A model generated the notes under the pieces. It worked only from the letters and a program-made list of their open reading frames with translations. It was not told where the DNA came from and ran no database searches. A program made the position numbers and the translations under genes. A stretch of 64,000 bases of DNA from Danxiaibacter flavus (GTDB lineage Bacteria > Bacteroidota > Bacteroidia > Chitinophagales > Chitinophagaceae), in assembly GCF_041060425.1 (NCBI RefSeq), contig NZ_JAULBC010000008.1, forward strand, positions 186,001 through 250,000, in the 5' to 3' direction. Of this stretch, positions 53,039 through 63,700 are shown piece by piece (positions within the stretch are counted from its first letter, which is position 1; each line of letters starts with the position of its first letter).

Positions 53039-53935
53039 ATGAACAGGATACTTATAATACTAATGTTGGCAGGCACTATTCAGAGTAATGCACAAAATGT
53101 TTTCCCTTCTAACGGAAATGTAGGGATAGGTACATCGACGCCTGAAGTAAAGCTGGATGTAAGAGGTGCAATAAATGCTTATAGTGAAAGTCATTTTAGC
53201 AGCACTATTTACCAGGATCCTGATGTCGGCGTAGCATATGCAATAAAGATCGGATCAGGAGGCATTGCTGCTAACGGAAATGCTGTTTTTATGAACGGTT
53301 CTGTAGGCATTGGTTGTAAATCACCGGCATCTGATCTCCATATCCAAAAAAATGCTGTGGGCGGAACAGTGGCAACTATTGAGAATACTTATGATAGCTA
53401 TGCTCACCTGGAATTAAAATCAAATAACAAAACATGGCAATGGAGCAAGAGACCATCATATGAAGGGGATGGTTTGAATTTATGGTATCGAAACAATAAT
53501 GATCCCTGGCGACAACATTTGACCATTACGACAAGCGGAAATTTTGGGATCGGTACTGTCGATCCGAAAGACTACAAGCTTGCCGTCAATGGTCCTGCAA
53601 TCTTTACCAAAGCAGTGATAAAGAATTACAGTAATTGGCCGGACTATGTATTTGATTCAAACTACCAATTACCCTCACTAGAATCCATTTCAATTTTTAT
53701 CAAGGAAAACAAACATTTGCCGGAAGTGCCTTCTGCATTAGCTATTGAGAGAGATGGGCATGACTTGGGTGAAGTGCAAAAGCTATTGTTGAAAAAGGTA
53801 GAAGAATTGACATTGTATGTGATTGAATTAAAAAAGGAGAATGAAAATATAAAAAATGAAAGCCAAAAACAAAGAAAGCAAATTGAACAAATGAGACATC
53901 AAAACTCTATTATAAAAAACTACGTAAAACAATAA
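53039..53935 (+). CDS. Fibre-like secreted protein 1 (GNVGIGT repeats, shared C-terminal domain)
   Basis: Protein of 298 aa with signal peptide (1-19). Repeated GIG motifs (NGNVGIGTSTPEVKLDV, GSVGIGCKSPASDLHI, GNFGIGTVDPKDYKLAV) resemble tail-fibre beta-prism stretches. From about 200 comes the domain shared with the next three genes: WPDYVFDSNYQLPSLESISI, then KENKHLPEVPSALAIERDGH and DLGEVQKLLLKKVEELTLYV. It ends in a charged coiled coil (260-298). The shared domain looks like a trimerisation/assembly domain, by analogy with Bacteroidota fibre proteins; unlike peptidase_S74 it shows no obvious catalytic dyad. Confidence 0.75.
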   Translation: MNRILIILMLAGTIQSNAQNVFPSNGNVGIGTSTPEVKLDVRGAINAYSESHFSSTIYQDPDVGVAYAIKIGSGGIAANGNAVFMNGSVGIGCKSPASDLHIQKNAVGGTVATIENTYDSYAHLELKSNNKTWQWSKRPSYEGDGLNLWYRNNNDPWRQHLTITTSGNFGIGTVDPKDYKLAVNGPAIFTKAVIKNYSNWPDYVFDSNYQLPSLESISIFIKENKHLPEVPSALAIERDGHDLGEVQKLLLKKVEELTLYVIELKKENENIKNESQKQRKQIEQMRHQNSIIKNYVKQ

Positions 53936-53942
53936 GTATCCA

Positions 53943-54782
53943 ATGCGAAACAAAATTGCCATTTTTATCGCAACCTGCATTATTGCATTTAATTGTTGCG
54001 TATGTGCACAAAATTATCCCGCAGTATTGAACTATAATTTTAATGGAACGCCTGTAAATGGAGTGAAGATTAAAACAAATCTGCCTTTTCTTAATTATAC
54101 ACAAATGCCAACCATTACATTAGAAGGTTACAATTATGGAACTGGACAAACGATAAGCATTACATTGGTGTGGTACATATTTGATGGCACATTCATCAAC
54201 TGTTCAGCATCTTCCCAGGGAAGTTATACGCCAGAGATAATGCTTAGTAATGAAGAAGGAAAGGTTATTATTTTCATAAATGATAAGCAATATTTTCAGC
54301 GGTTTACTATTCGGGCATATGCGCAAGGGATACAAGAAACATCACATTGGTTTCAATCATGGTCCACAGCGGATGAAGCTTTGCGAGGAAATAATACAGT
54401 AACCGTTCCATATAAGAATAATTTTGCTGGCAATGTCGGCATCGGAACAACCACTCCTTCCGAAAAACTTTCCGTCAATGGCAATATCCGTTGTAAAAAA
54501 GTAATTGTTACACAAACAGATTGGGCAGATTACGTCTTCGACTCATCTTACAACTTACCTTCCTTAGAATCCATTTCTTCTTACATAAAAGAAAATAAAC
54601 GCCTTCCAGAAATGCCCTCTGCATCTGCTATTGAGAGAGCTGGGCATGATCTAGGTGAAGTGCAAACGCTATTATTGAAGAAAGTGGAGGAAATGACGCT
54701 GTACATACTACAACTCAAACAAGAGAATGAAGATGCAAAGAAGCGTATTGAAATTCTTGAAGTAGCCTTAGATAAAAAATAG
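53943..54782 (+). CDS. Fibre-like secreted protein 2
   Basis: Protein of 279 aa, signal peptide about 1-22, 7 bp after the previous gene. The N-terminal 140 residues are a unique beta-rich domain. Then GNVGIGTTTPSEKLSVNGNI, and the shared C-terminal domain WADYVFDSSYNLPSLESISS, ENKRLPEMPSASAIERAGHD, LGEVQTLLLKKVEEMTLYIL, followed by a short coiled coil. Same module as genes 1, 3 and 4 with a different head. Confidence 0.75.
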   Translation: MRNKIAIFIATCIIAFNCCVCAQNYPAVLNYNFNGTPVNGVKIKTNLPFLNYTQMPTITLEGYNYGTGQTISITLVWYIFDGTFINCSASSQGSYTPEIMLSNEEGKVIIFINDKQYFQRFTIRAYAQGIQETSHWFQSWSTADEALRGNNTVTVPYKNNFAGNVGIGTTTPSEKLSVNGNIRCKKVIVTQTDWADYVFDSSYNLPSLESISSYIKENKRLPEMPSASAIERAGHDLGEVQTLLLKKVEEMTLYILQLKQENEDAKKRIEILEVALDKK

Positions 54783-54801
54783 ATAAACCCTAAAAATAGC
54801 C

Positions 54802-55971
54802 ATGAGAAAGATAATTACTACAAGCTTGTTCATTTTAGCAAGCTTAATGCTGCGAGCTCAACAATCCGGAAGCTTTATCGTAAAAGGGGACTTGGATAAA
54901 TTTTATCCTGTAACATTTAGTGATGGCAACTTTTGGACAAATATAGCAACAGAAGTAGAGATCGGACGTTCAGACGTTCACAGGGATGGAAGCTGGAGAG
55001 GAAGCCTGATCTCAAAATTCCGCTATCACACAAATAACTGGGGTCAGGGTGCCAATTTTGTTGACGCAGATATTCGAAACAATATAGGCGCTGTTGCCAT
55101 AAACAATTTTATAGCAGGCTGGAAAGATGTTACTTCAGCAAACGGTGATGCAAAAATCATTATTTGGTTACGCGGAGGGACAAATACTTACTACTACAAG
55201 GGTAACGCAAACATAAGTCCTGTTGTGTTTGACGGCGTACAAAATCTATTGCCATACCAGGAAACAAACGGTCCAACATACTCCTACAAAACTGCTGTAG
55301 ATAGTTACGTCAATACAAATGGTGCTACGTTGGGCAACAACTTATATGTAACAGGACCAAGCGCCTTGAACGGTACAACAACTGTTAAAGGTGTAATTAC
55401 GAGTGATGTTACAGGCGTGGATATAGGAGGAACGCTGAGTCTTAAGAATCCCGCGAAGACAGCTGCTGGATCTGCAAGTGAATGGAAGATCTATAACATG
55501 TCTGGTATATATGGCAACAGCCTGCAGTTCTGGGCTTACGATAATATAAGTTGCGCCCCAGGTGGAATGTGTACCAATCGCTTTACATTAATGGATAATG
55601 GAAATGTTGGCATCGGCTCTATTAAGCCCACCGAGAAACTTTCGGTCAATGGAACAGTTCTGGCAAAGAAAGTCCGCGTGTCTCAGGCTGCATCTGACTG
55701 GCCTGACTATGTATTCGATTCATCTTATAACCTTCCTTCTTTAGATGCTGTTTCATCTTTTATTAGGGACAATAAACATCTGCCCGAAATGCCTTCTGTT
55801 TCAGTCGTTGAGAAGGAGGGTCATGATTTGGGTGAAGTGCAAAAGTTGCTATTAAAAAAGGTTGAGGAGTTGACATTGTACGTGATAAAACAGGACGATA
55901 AAATAAAAGCGCTCTCTCAACAAAATGCATTGATGGAAGCAAAAATAAAACAGATGGAGACTACGAAATAA
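54802..55971 (+). CDS. Fibre-like secreted protein 3
   Basis: Protein of 389 aa, signal peptide about 1-19. The head (20-170) has GSFIVKGDLDKFYPVTFSDG and a predicted beta structure; the middle has NGATLGNNLYVTGPSALNGT and GNVGIGSIKPTEKLSVNG. The shared C-terminal domain is WPDYVFDSSYNLPSLDAVSS, DNKHLPEMPSVSVVEKEGHD, LGEVQKLLLKKVEELTLYVI, then a coiled coil. The head resembles collagen/fibre-associated domains seen in other Bacteroidota, but I do not recognise a named family. Confidence 0.75.
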   Translation: MRKIITTSLFILASLMLRAQQSGSFIVKGDLDKFYPVTFSDGNFWTNIATEVEIGRSDVHRDGSWRGSLISKFRYHTNNWGQGANFVDADIRNNIGAVAINNFIAGWKDVTSANGDAKIIIWLRGGTNTYYYKGNANISPVVFDGVQNLLPYQETNGPTYSYKTAVDSYVNTNGATLGNNLYVTGPSALNGTTTVKGVITSDVTGVDIGGTLSLKNPAKTAAGSASEWKIYNMSGIYGNSLQFWAYDNISCAPGGMCTNRFTLMDNGNVGIGSIKPTEKLSVNGTVLAKKVRVSQAASDWPDYVFDSSYNLPSLDAVSSFIRDNKHLPEMPSVSVVEKEGHDLGEVQKLLLKKVEELTLYVIKQDDKIKALSQQNALMEAKIKQMETTK

Positions 55972-55998
55972 CTTTTCCTAAACCAATAAACATACAAC

Positions 55999-57225
55999 AT
56001 GATGAAAGCTGGTATTCTTTTAATAATATTCAATTTATTAATGGTAACTCTTTTGCATTCACAGCCGGCAGTTACCCCTAATCTCATAAGAAACAGCTAC
56101 ATGAACCTGACAGAACCTAACGGCTCTCCTTCAGGCTATACATGCACAAATAATCTTAACCTGGCAGCTGTGCATCCATTCACCAAAGGTTTTGAAGGCC
56201 CATATTTACAATACCGTCCGGCAAGTGCAAATGCATCTACAGAAAATGCAACTGAGCAATCACCGTATTGGTTTGGTACCTGGAACAAAGGGCCTAGAAT
56301 TGGCAGAGGAGGCCTGGCCGATGGATGGGGAAGTTTCGGTGATGGCCATATCCTTAAGATCTCAGGAACCAATACTGGCGAGCATACGTTTATGACTTTT
56401 CCTTTTGAGCGCAACATCCAGGGAGATCTTTTTCGCTTGCAAGGCTGGATAAAAATTGTTTCTGCAGATTGGGTAAATTTTGGAGTTGACGCAGGTTATC
56501 AAAACCAGCCTTATGGAAGTTTTACATTATCAAAAACGCAAACGGATGCTGCGCCGGATGGCTGGTATCGTATTGATAAGATAATGGGTATGTCCCGCAT
56601 TACTGCCTTGGGCGGTCACGCCTTTAGCATGGGTTTTGGCGGAAAGAACATTGAAGTGTATTTCGCTCTGCCACATCTTAGCCTGGTAGAAAATAATTCC
56701 TGGCTGCCAAGCGTCAGTGATATGTTGAGCCGCGATGGCTTGACCATTCATCCAATAAATGGAAACGTCGGCATCGGAACGATTAGTCCAACAGAAAAAC
56801 TTTCTGTAAACGGTAACATCCGCACGCAAAAAGTAATTGTGACGCAAACAGGATGGCCTGATTATGTGTTCGATTCGTCGTATAACCTTCCTTCATTAGA
56901 ATCGGTTTCGTCTTTTATCAGGGATAATAAACACCTGCCTGAAATGCCTTCCGCATCAGCTATTGAGCAAGACGGACATGATTTAGGGGAGGTGCAAAAG
57001 TTGTTGTTGAAGAAAACCGAAGAACTAACATTATATCTCTTGCAGCAATCTCAACAAATAAAAACACTGCAGAATGAAAACAATAACCTGAAGTTGAAGG
57101 TAGAAGAATCCAATAGATCACGACAATCCCAGGAATCCAAATTTAGTCAGCAAAAGAGCGCGATCAAAAAGCTCCAGGAACAATTGCGACAACTCACGGA
57201 AAGCAAGCAACCCGAAAAAAAATAA
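55999..57225 (+). CDS. Fibre-like secreted protein 4
   Basis: Protein of 408 aa, signal peptide about 1-21. The head (25-240) reads like a carbohydrate-binding jelly roll (QGDLFRLQGWIKIVSADWVN, DGWYRIDKIMGMSRI). Then GNVGIGTISPTEKLSVNGNI and the shared domain WPDYVFDSSYNLPSLESVSS, DNKHLPEMPSASAIEQDGHD, LGEVQKLLLKKTEELTLYLL, followed by the longest coiled coil of the four (about 345-408). Only 2 bp separate it from the large RHS-type gene. Confidence 0.77.
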   Translation: MMKAGILLIIFNLLMVTLLHSQPAVTPNLIRNSYMNLTEPNGSPSGYTCTNNLNLAAVHPFTKGFEGPYLQYRPASANASTENATEQSPYWFGTWNKGPRIGRGGLADGWGSFGDGHILKISGTNTGEHTFMTFPFERNIQGDLFRLQGWIKIVSADWVNFGVDAGYQNQPYGSFTLSKTQTDAAPDGWYRIDKIMGMSRITALGGHAFSMGFGGKNIEVYFALPHLSLVENNSWLPSVSDMLSRDGLTIHPINGNVGIGTISPTEKLSVNGNIRTQKVIVTQTGWPDYVFDSSYNLPSLESVSSFIRDNKHLPEMPSASAIEQDGHDLGEVQKLLLKKTEELTLYLLQQSQQIKTLQNENNNLKLKVEESNRSRQSQESKFSQQKSAIKKLQEQLRQLTESKQPEKK

Positions 57226-57227
57226 AT

Positions 57228-60200
57228 ATGAATTACTTAAAAACAAAAGATTCGAAAGTATTACTTAAATCCATAAGCCTGTTCATTTGCATTGGCTTAT
57301 GCACTTCTATATGGGCGCAGGTAAATATTCAAACTGGCAGTGCCGAATACACCATTCCAGTTTTTAGTCATATCGATCCGAAAAGTGGCCTCTCACACGA
57401 TGTAACCATTAGTTATTCCTCCGGCCAGGGCATTAAGGTAAACCAGATTGCCTCTAACATAGGTTTAGGATGGAGTCTTAGTTGCGGGGGTGAAATTATT
57501 CGTGTTCAACACGGAGAACCTGACGATCAGTACAATCCTGAAGATATAGTTAGAAATTTGAGTGATGCAGATGCGGAGAAGTTTATCTATGAGCAAACGA
57601 ATCCAACGCTTTATAGTAAATTTTATCCTAATGGATTTTTGTACAAGAAGTATGACATAAACTATCTTCCTAAACAAATAGCATTTCAACCACGATTTGG
57701 GAATGATGAGAAAAACAACTACAAAATGGGTCCCAAGCCAAGTGAAGATACTCAGCAGGATGTCTTTATTTTAAATATCGGAGGGCTTGTCAAAGAATTT
57801 GTTATAGGCAAAAATTTCCAGGTTAAATCTCTTGACGGCGCATTATTCAGAACCGAGATTTTGCGGGAAGCGGACAACGACAGAACTTTTTACAATCAAA
57901 ATATTCTCACCAAGATTAAAGGATTTGTGATTACTGATGAAACGGGAAGGAAGTATACTTTCGATAAATATGATGTGGAGGAGCTGCATCAATCCCAGCA
58001 ACAGGCTTATTATTTCTTTTATCAAAGACCGACCGGTAAATTCATTATCAATCGTTGGATACTGACCTCAATAACAGAGCCTGTAACAAATAGAAGCATA
58101 TCCTTTGAGTATAGCCAGGAAGATTGGAAATATATTACCGATATTTCAGAGGCGCAGGTATGGAAAGATAACGGAAACGGAAGCCAAAGCGTATTGCAGA
58201 TGACTCAGACTGCCGGGGCTGCGCATGCAACCCAGTACGTAATTAAAAAAATAAATTTTCCTGATAATGCCAACATTCAGTTCATCTACAATAACGCGTC
58301 GCGAGTGGATTTGCTGGGGTCTGCCTATTTATCAAAGATCGAAGTATATCAGAATGAGCAACTGATAAAAAGGGTGGTAACAGACCCCGCGTACTTCTAT
58401 CAAAAAGATATATTATCCCCAGGTCAGGCCATTCTGAACTCGTATGATCTGTATCCAACCTATAATATGAGTCTGCAATCTTCTACAAATGCGTACCGGT
58501 ATAGACTTGCACTAAGGTCTTTGTCGGTATACGGCAGAGACCAGAAAGAAGAACTAACATATTCTTTTGATTATTTTACCGGTAAGGAAAATGCAAATAC
58601 TTCGGTTGCTGTACCCTCCAGGTTAGACAATTACCGGGATCATTCAGGACTTTACAACTCAAAACGATATTCAGCCTCTCTTTATACCCAGAACGAAAAC
58701 ATAAATCCTGACCAGGATTTTGCGGTGCTCGGGTTGTTAAAACGCATCAAGACGCCTTTATCCGGAACGATCACTTTTGAGTATAAAGCAACAAGCTCTA
58801 CAAAGCTTAATGAAAACCTGGTGTTAGTAGATAAGTATACAATTTCCGACTTAATTAATGGCTCAGCTTACACAAAAGCATTTCGTTATTGCCTCAATCT
58901 TAGTCCGGTTGTAACAAATAATTGTTCTTATGCAAATTCTGTATATCAGAATGCATTTGTAGGTGAAAGTCCAGGTGCCACAGGCTATTTAGGGCAGCAA
59001 ATGACTATAACATATTTTAAGGACTCTAAAAATAAGGTTGGACAGTATCTGTTTTATTCTGCTCCCACGCCGGAATTGAAAGCCGTGCAGGGTATTGTAA
59101 CAACAGCACTCGCGGCGTTTATCGGGCCGTACCTTGGTCCTTTCTCTTCTTTTATTGTCAATATTGCGGGTTCAGTATTGGATGATCTTTTTGGCAGCCA
59201 GCTAAGTATTTATACAATTACCAATAAAATGAACCAGGCGCAATTGAATACTAATCCGTTGCCGTCAACATTAGGAATAACTATAGAATTTGATTTGATC
59301 AACAATACTATGTATCCAAGTAAGCTTTATCAATTCAGTACTACGGCAAATCAAAATGTAATACAACCAAGCTATTTTCCTTATTCGGCAAAACAAAGAA
59401 CAGATCCGGGAAAATATGGTAATCTTATTCAGGTGCAGTATTACAATAGGGATAGTAAGGTTGTGTATTCTAAAGCGCTGGAATATAGTTATTCAAAAAT
59501 AACACTGGACGACAACTTCAAATCAGCTAAGTATGGACCAAGAAACTATTATTCAGGACCATATACCCAAACTCCTTATGTTGCTGGAGGAGCTATTAGT
59601 GATTCATGGATTGTTTCAGACTTTTACAACTACTCCCAGGGATGGTCTTCAGTCAGTAAAGAAACAGAAGAAACTGCTAATACGGCAAATACAACAAAAA
59701 CAACTACTTCGAAAAGCTATGTCTACAATAGTAGAAATAATTCTGTTAAACAGAGTTGTTCAACGGAAAGTGATGATAAATTATCCGGATACAATACTTT
59801 TTATGCAATAGATTATTGGGACACATATGCGAATAATACGGTGCTGAAAAAGATGAAGGATAATAATATGGTTGCTACTCCTTGTGCAACCATTGCCTGG
59901 TATAAAACATCTGCGTCCGCAACAATGTATAATGTAACCGGTATTGTAGTTACAGATTACGATATCAATTGCTTGAAACCGGCAACGGTTAAAAGTTATA
60001 GAATTGACAATCCAATACAGGTCACAGAGGCAGTTTTAAATTCCTATGATCCGTTTAGCTCAACTTCGTTTGCAAGTTCATTACCCGCCGATGTTATTGC
60101 TAAAAACATTTATTCAGACAATATATTGACAGAAACCTACAGCAATAACAATACTGCGGTAAGCGCTATAAAATATGATTACAATAACTGGCTGCCATGT

Positions 60201-60734
60201 GCAAGTATTACAAATGCCGCCTTTAACCAGGTGTCTTACACTTCTTTTGAAAATGCTAATGTCGATGGCTGGCAATATAATGCCGGAGGTGCTGTAAGCG
60301 ATGATAAGGCTGTTACCGGAAAAATGGTTTACAATCTTTCAGGATCAAACGGCACAATAACAAGAACCGGGCTTACAGCCAGTCAAACATACAGAATTAC
60401 CGTCTGGGCAAAGGCGAACAATGTAACTGTAAATGGCATGGCTGGCGTTGTGCTGTTTAGTGCAAGCGGCTACAACTTATTACAGTTCATGATTACCGGT
60501 GCCGCTTCTGTTACAATAAGTGGTAACACCGTAATTGATGAATTGCGTTTACTGCCCGCGGATGCCAGAATGGCTACTATAGGCTACGATCCTGTAACAC
60601 GTCTGAAAATAAGCGAATGTGACAGCAATAACCGGATGACTTTGTATGAATACGATAGCTGGGGGAGGCTGAGTGTTGTTCGCGATGAAAACAGAAATAT
60701 TATTAGTACAACAGAATACAACCTTAAAAAATAA
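57228..60734 (+). CDS. RHS/YD-locus large protein, N-terminal half
   Basis: Secreted protein of 1168 aa. After a signal peptide (to about 33, IWAQ) it starts with VNIQTGSAEYTIPVFSHIDP and GLGWSLSCGGEIIRVQHGEPDD, the usual N-terminus of Bacteroidota RHS-associated proteins. Beta-rich sequence runs to about 1000; a jelly-roll/CBM-like domain follows at about 1003-1105 (SYTSFENANVDGWQYNAGG). It ends with YD-like text MTLYEYDSWGRLSVVRDENRNIISTTEYNLKK. The next gene begins 5 bp later with its own signal peptide, so this is a separate protein and not a frameshift. Confidence 0.8.
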   Translation: MNYLKTKDSKVLLKSISLFICIGLCTSIWAQVNIQTGSAEYTIPVFSHIDPKSGLSHDVTISYSSGQGIKVNQIASNIGLGWSLSCGGEIIRVQHGEPDDQYNPEDIVRNLSDADAEKFIYEQTNPTLYSKFYPNGFLYKKYDINYLPKQIAFQPRFGNDEKNNYKMGPKPSEDTQQDVFILNIGGLVKEFVIGKNFQVKSLDGALFRTEILREADNDRTFYNQNILTKIKGFVITDETGRKYTFDKYDVEELHQSQQQAYYFFYQRPTGKFIINRWILTSITEPVTNRSISFEYSQEDWKYITDISEAQVWKDNGNGSQSVLQMTQTAGAAHATQYVIKKINFPDNANIQFIYNNASRVDLLGSAYLSKIEVYQNEQLIKRVVTDPAYFYQKDILSPGQAILNSYDLYPTYNMSLQSSTNAYRYRLALRSLSVYGRDQKEELTYSFDYFTGKENANTSVAVPSRLDNYRDHSGLYNSKRYSASLYTQNENINPDQDFAVLGLLKRIKTPLSGTITFEYKATSSTKLNENLVLVDKYTISDLINGSAYTKAFRYCLNLSPVVTNNCSYANSVYQNAFVGESPGATGYLGQQMTITYFKDSKNKVGQYLFYSAPTPELKAVQGIVTTALAAFIGPYLGPFSSFIVNIAGSVLDDLFGSQLSIYTITNKMNQAQLNTNPLPSTLGITIEFDLINNTMYPSKLYQFSTTANQNVIQPSYFPYSAKQRTDPGKYGNLIQVQYYNRDSKVVYSKALEYSYSKITLDDNFKSAKYGPRNYYSGPYTQTPYVAGGAISDSWIVSDFYNYSQGWSSVSKETEETANTANTTKTTTSKSYVYNSRNNSVKQSCSTESDDKLSGYNTFYAIDYWDTYANNTVLKKMKDNNMVATPCATIAWYKTSASATMYNVTGIVVTDYDINCLKPATVKSYRIDNPIQVTEAVLNSYDPFSSTSFASSLPADVIAKNIYSDNILTETYSNNNTAVSAIKYDYNNWLPCASITNAAFNQVSYTSFENANVDGWQYNAGGAVSDDKAVTGKMVYNLSGSNGTITRTGLTASQTYRITVWAKANNVTVNGMAGVVLFSASGYNLLQFMITGAASVTISGNTVIDELRLLPADARMATIGYDPVTRLKISECDSNNRMTLYEYDSWGRLSVVRDENRNIISTTEYNLKK

Positions 60735-60739
60735 CCCTT

Positions 60740-63700
60740 ATGCAACTTAAAAAATACACGAGCCTTATTTGCATGTTGCTTTGCACATGGGTAAGCGCAC
60801 AGTACAAAATTGTAGGACCTTTAATAGTGAAGCCAGGAACCAATGCTTTTTTTTATGTGTCCGACGGCTCCTCTCAATGTAGTTACTGTACAGGCAGTTG
60901 GTCCCTAATGACAGGAGGAGATCTGTCGTCAAAAACTAATAACTCCTGTTATTTCACAGCCCCTTCGTCCGACAATGCAGACGGTTATAGCGTTGGTATG
61001 ATAAGTTATAGTTCCTACAATGGATACTACATGCCTGTTTATCAATTTGTAGTATCAAATAATTACCTGGATCAGCGTTCACAAATGGTGGAAAAAGGTA
61101 AAACGGGAACGATCAGTTTTAACTATTATATCAGGAACAACCAGGATATAAAAAATATATCCTGGCAACAATCATCGGACAAAGTTCTTGGATGGTATAC
61201 TATTGCAGGAAGCAGCACAACTTTGCAGGTTCCATATCCTACAACATCGCCAACTTATTACCGCTGTGTGTTTTCCTATAACGGTCAAACTATAACTACA
61301 GAGCCGTCTGAGGTGCTTGCCGAAGGATATGAGAACTTAAGTTACGTGAGAACCAATCGTGTTTTGGTTCCGGGAATGCAGAACATAGAAGCTGTAAGCA
61401 ATTTGCCAATAGGACAACGCTTTCAGTTAGTTAATTACCTGGATGGTCTGGGGCGCACTACAGAAACTATTCGGAAGGATGCTGCCATAACTACAACAGG
61501 TACATCAATGGATCTTGTTTCATTTAATACATTTGATGAGTATGGCAGGCAGGATAAAAGTTATTTGCCTTTTCCCACACTTGTAAACAAGGCCGCCTAT
61601 AAGCCCAACCCTGAAGCGCTGCAGACTTCCGCTTTGAATGGTAAATTTGAATCTGACAATTATTTTTATTCGAAAAACGTTTTTGATAACAGTCCGCTTA
61701 ACCGCATTACAAAATCAATGCGCCCCGGAGTTTCGTGGGTTGGAAGTAACGTCGGCGTTAATTATACTTATGACTGCAATAATAGCACCGAGATTATCAA
61801 GAAGTGGTCAATAGGCTATAGCAGTAGCGACAGGCCTGTTACAACCGGTAAATATGACGCAGCGAAGCTGGTGAAGAATACTGCTACTGATGAAAAGGGG
61901 AAACGTACAATTACTTATTCAGATTTTAGCGGACAAACAATTTTGGTTAAAGTTCAAGACAAAGAAGGTGCAGCATTGGAAGAAAACGGCCATGGCGGGT
62001 GGTTATGCACTTACTACGTATATGATGGCTTTGGAAGATTACGTTACAAACTTACACCCGGTGCGGTAGAGTTACTGCGGGTAATGTATGATGTAAATGC
62101 AACATGGAGCGTAAATGAAGATATAGCTGCGGAACTTTGTTATTATAATATTTATGACAACAGGGGAAGAATTATTGCACAACATTCGCCGGGCGCAGGA
62201 GAAAATGAGATCGTGTATGATAAGCGAAACCGCCCGATATTTACCAGGGATGCCAAAGACAAACAGCTTAGCCGATGGATGCTGACCTGCTATGATGCGC
62301 TGAATAGGCCCATTCTTTCCGGTTTTATATCTACCAGTTATGATAGGGCATATCTTCAAACTTACCTGGATGGCCAGGCCCTGGCTAACTCATCTGTGTC
62401 TTTTGAGCCGTCTACTTCAGCCGTATTGCCGCAATTGGTAGTTGGTGAGCGCGTAGCCGGAACTGAAGAATACACTGCAAGTGAAGAGATTGTTTTTAAT
62501 CCCGGCTTTGAATCTGAAGCATCGGCAAATTTTATAGCTCAGATAAGTACCGGTACTGGTGGCAATGCATCGCCCGATATTTCATTGCTTGGAAATCCGG
62601 TACCTGCGGGTATAACCATTGTAACACTGTCTGTTAATTTTTACGATGATTACGCCTATGGCGGGGCTAAAACGTTTAGCGATAAATATGGCTTTCCGGC
62701 AACAAGCAATGCTTATGTACTTGCAACCAAAAGAACAGAAAGAACGCTGGATATGTTAACGGGCCGGCAAGTTCGTGTTATAGATGACAACAATTATAAC
62801 AACGATGGTTTTTCCGGAACTACCATATATTATAACGAAGATGGCAATACGCTGCAGGTATTATCAGATAATTATTTTAAAGGAACAGATATATATACTA
62901 GTCAATACGATTTTTCTGGCAAAGAGTTAGCTAATTGCCTTTCTCAGACATTGCCCGGTACTTCCTTAAAAGATTTCAGAACAGTAACCGGTTATGAGTA
63001 TGATATATTAGGCCGGCTACAGTCTTTGTCCAAAAGTTACGGTGGCTCCGTTTATAAAAAGCTGGTGCAATACACTTATGATGAATTGGGAAGAACGACG
63101 CAGCAAAAGTTATCTCCTTCTTATAATGGCAATGCCGGTATAGAAAGGCTTGACTACAACTACAGTATCCATGGCGCATTAACCGGCATTAATAAAAATT
63201 ACGCTTTGCAAACGGCCAATAACCAACAATGGAATAATTACTTTGGTGAATATTTGGGTTATGATAACAGGGATGCGCAGTTTTCAGCCGCAAGCTTAAA
63301 TGGCAATATCAGCGGAGTAATATGGAAAAGCCAAAGTGATAACAAGCCGAGACGGTATGATTATAATTACACAAATGCCGGATATTTGAATGCTGCGCAA
63401 TTTGTACAAAAAGAAAAGCCTTCAGACTCCTGGTCCGCTGCGAAGATGAATGCATCTGTGCCAACGTTGCAATACGACGCAAATGGCAATTTGCTCGCCA
63501 TGTCTCAAATGGGCCTGCGGGCGGGGCAATCTACACCCGCATTAATAGACGACCTTATTTATGGCTATGATAAAAGCGGGTACAGTAACAGACTTGTAAG
63601 TGTTACCGATAGAGCATCTAATCCGGCCAACCCTCCGGCGGGAGCAGATTTCACAAACGGAACGGGATTACCTGCAAACCATTACACATATGATGCGGCA

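Noticed and set aside
60731..60745. Frameshift splitting one RHS gene in two
   Set aside because: The first frame ends in a proper stop and the second begins with its own ATG and signal peptide, so they are two secreted proteins.
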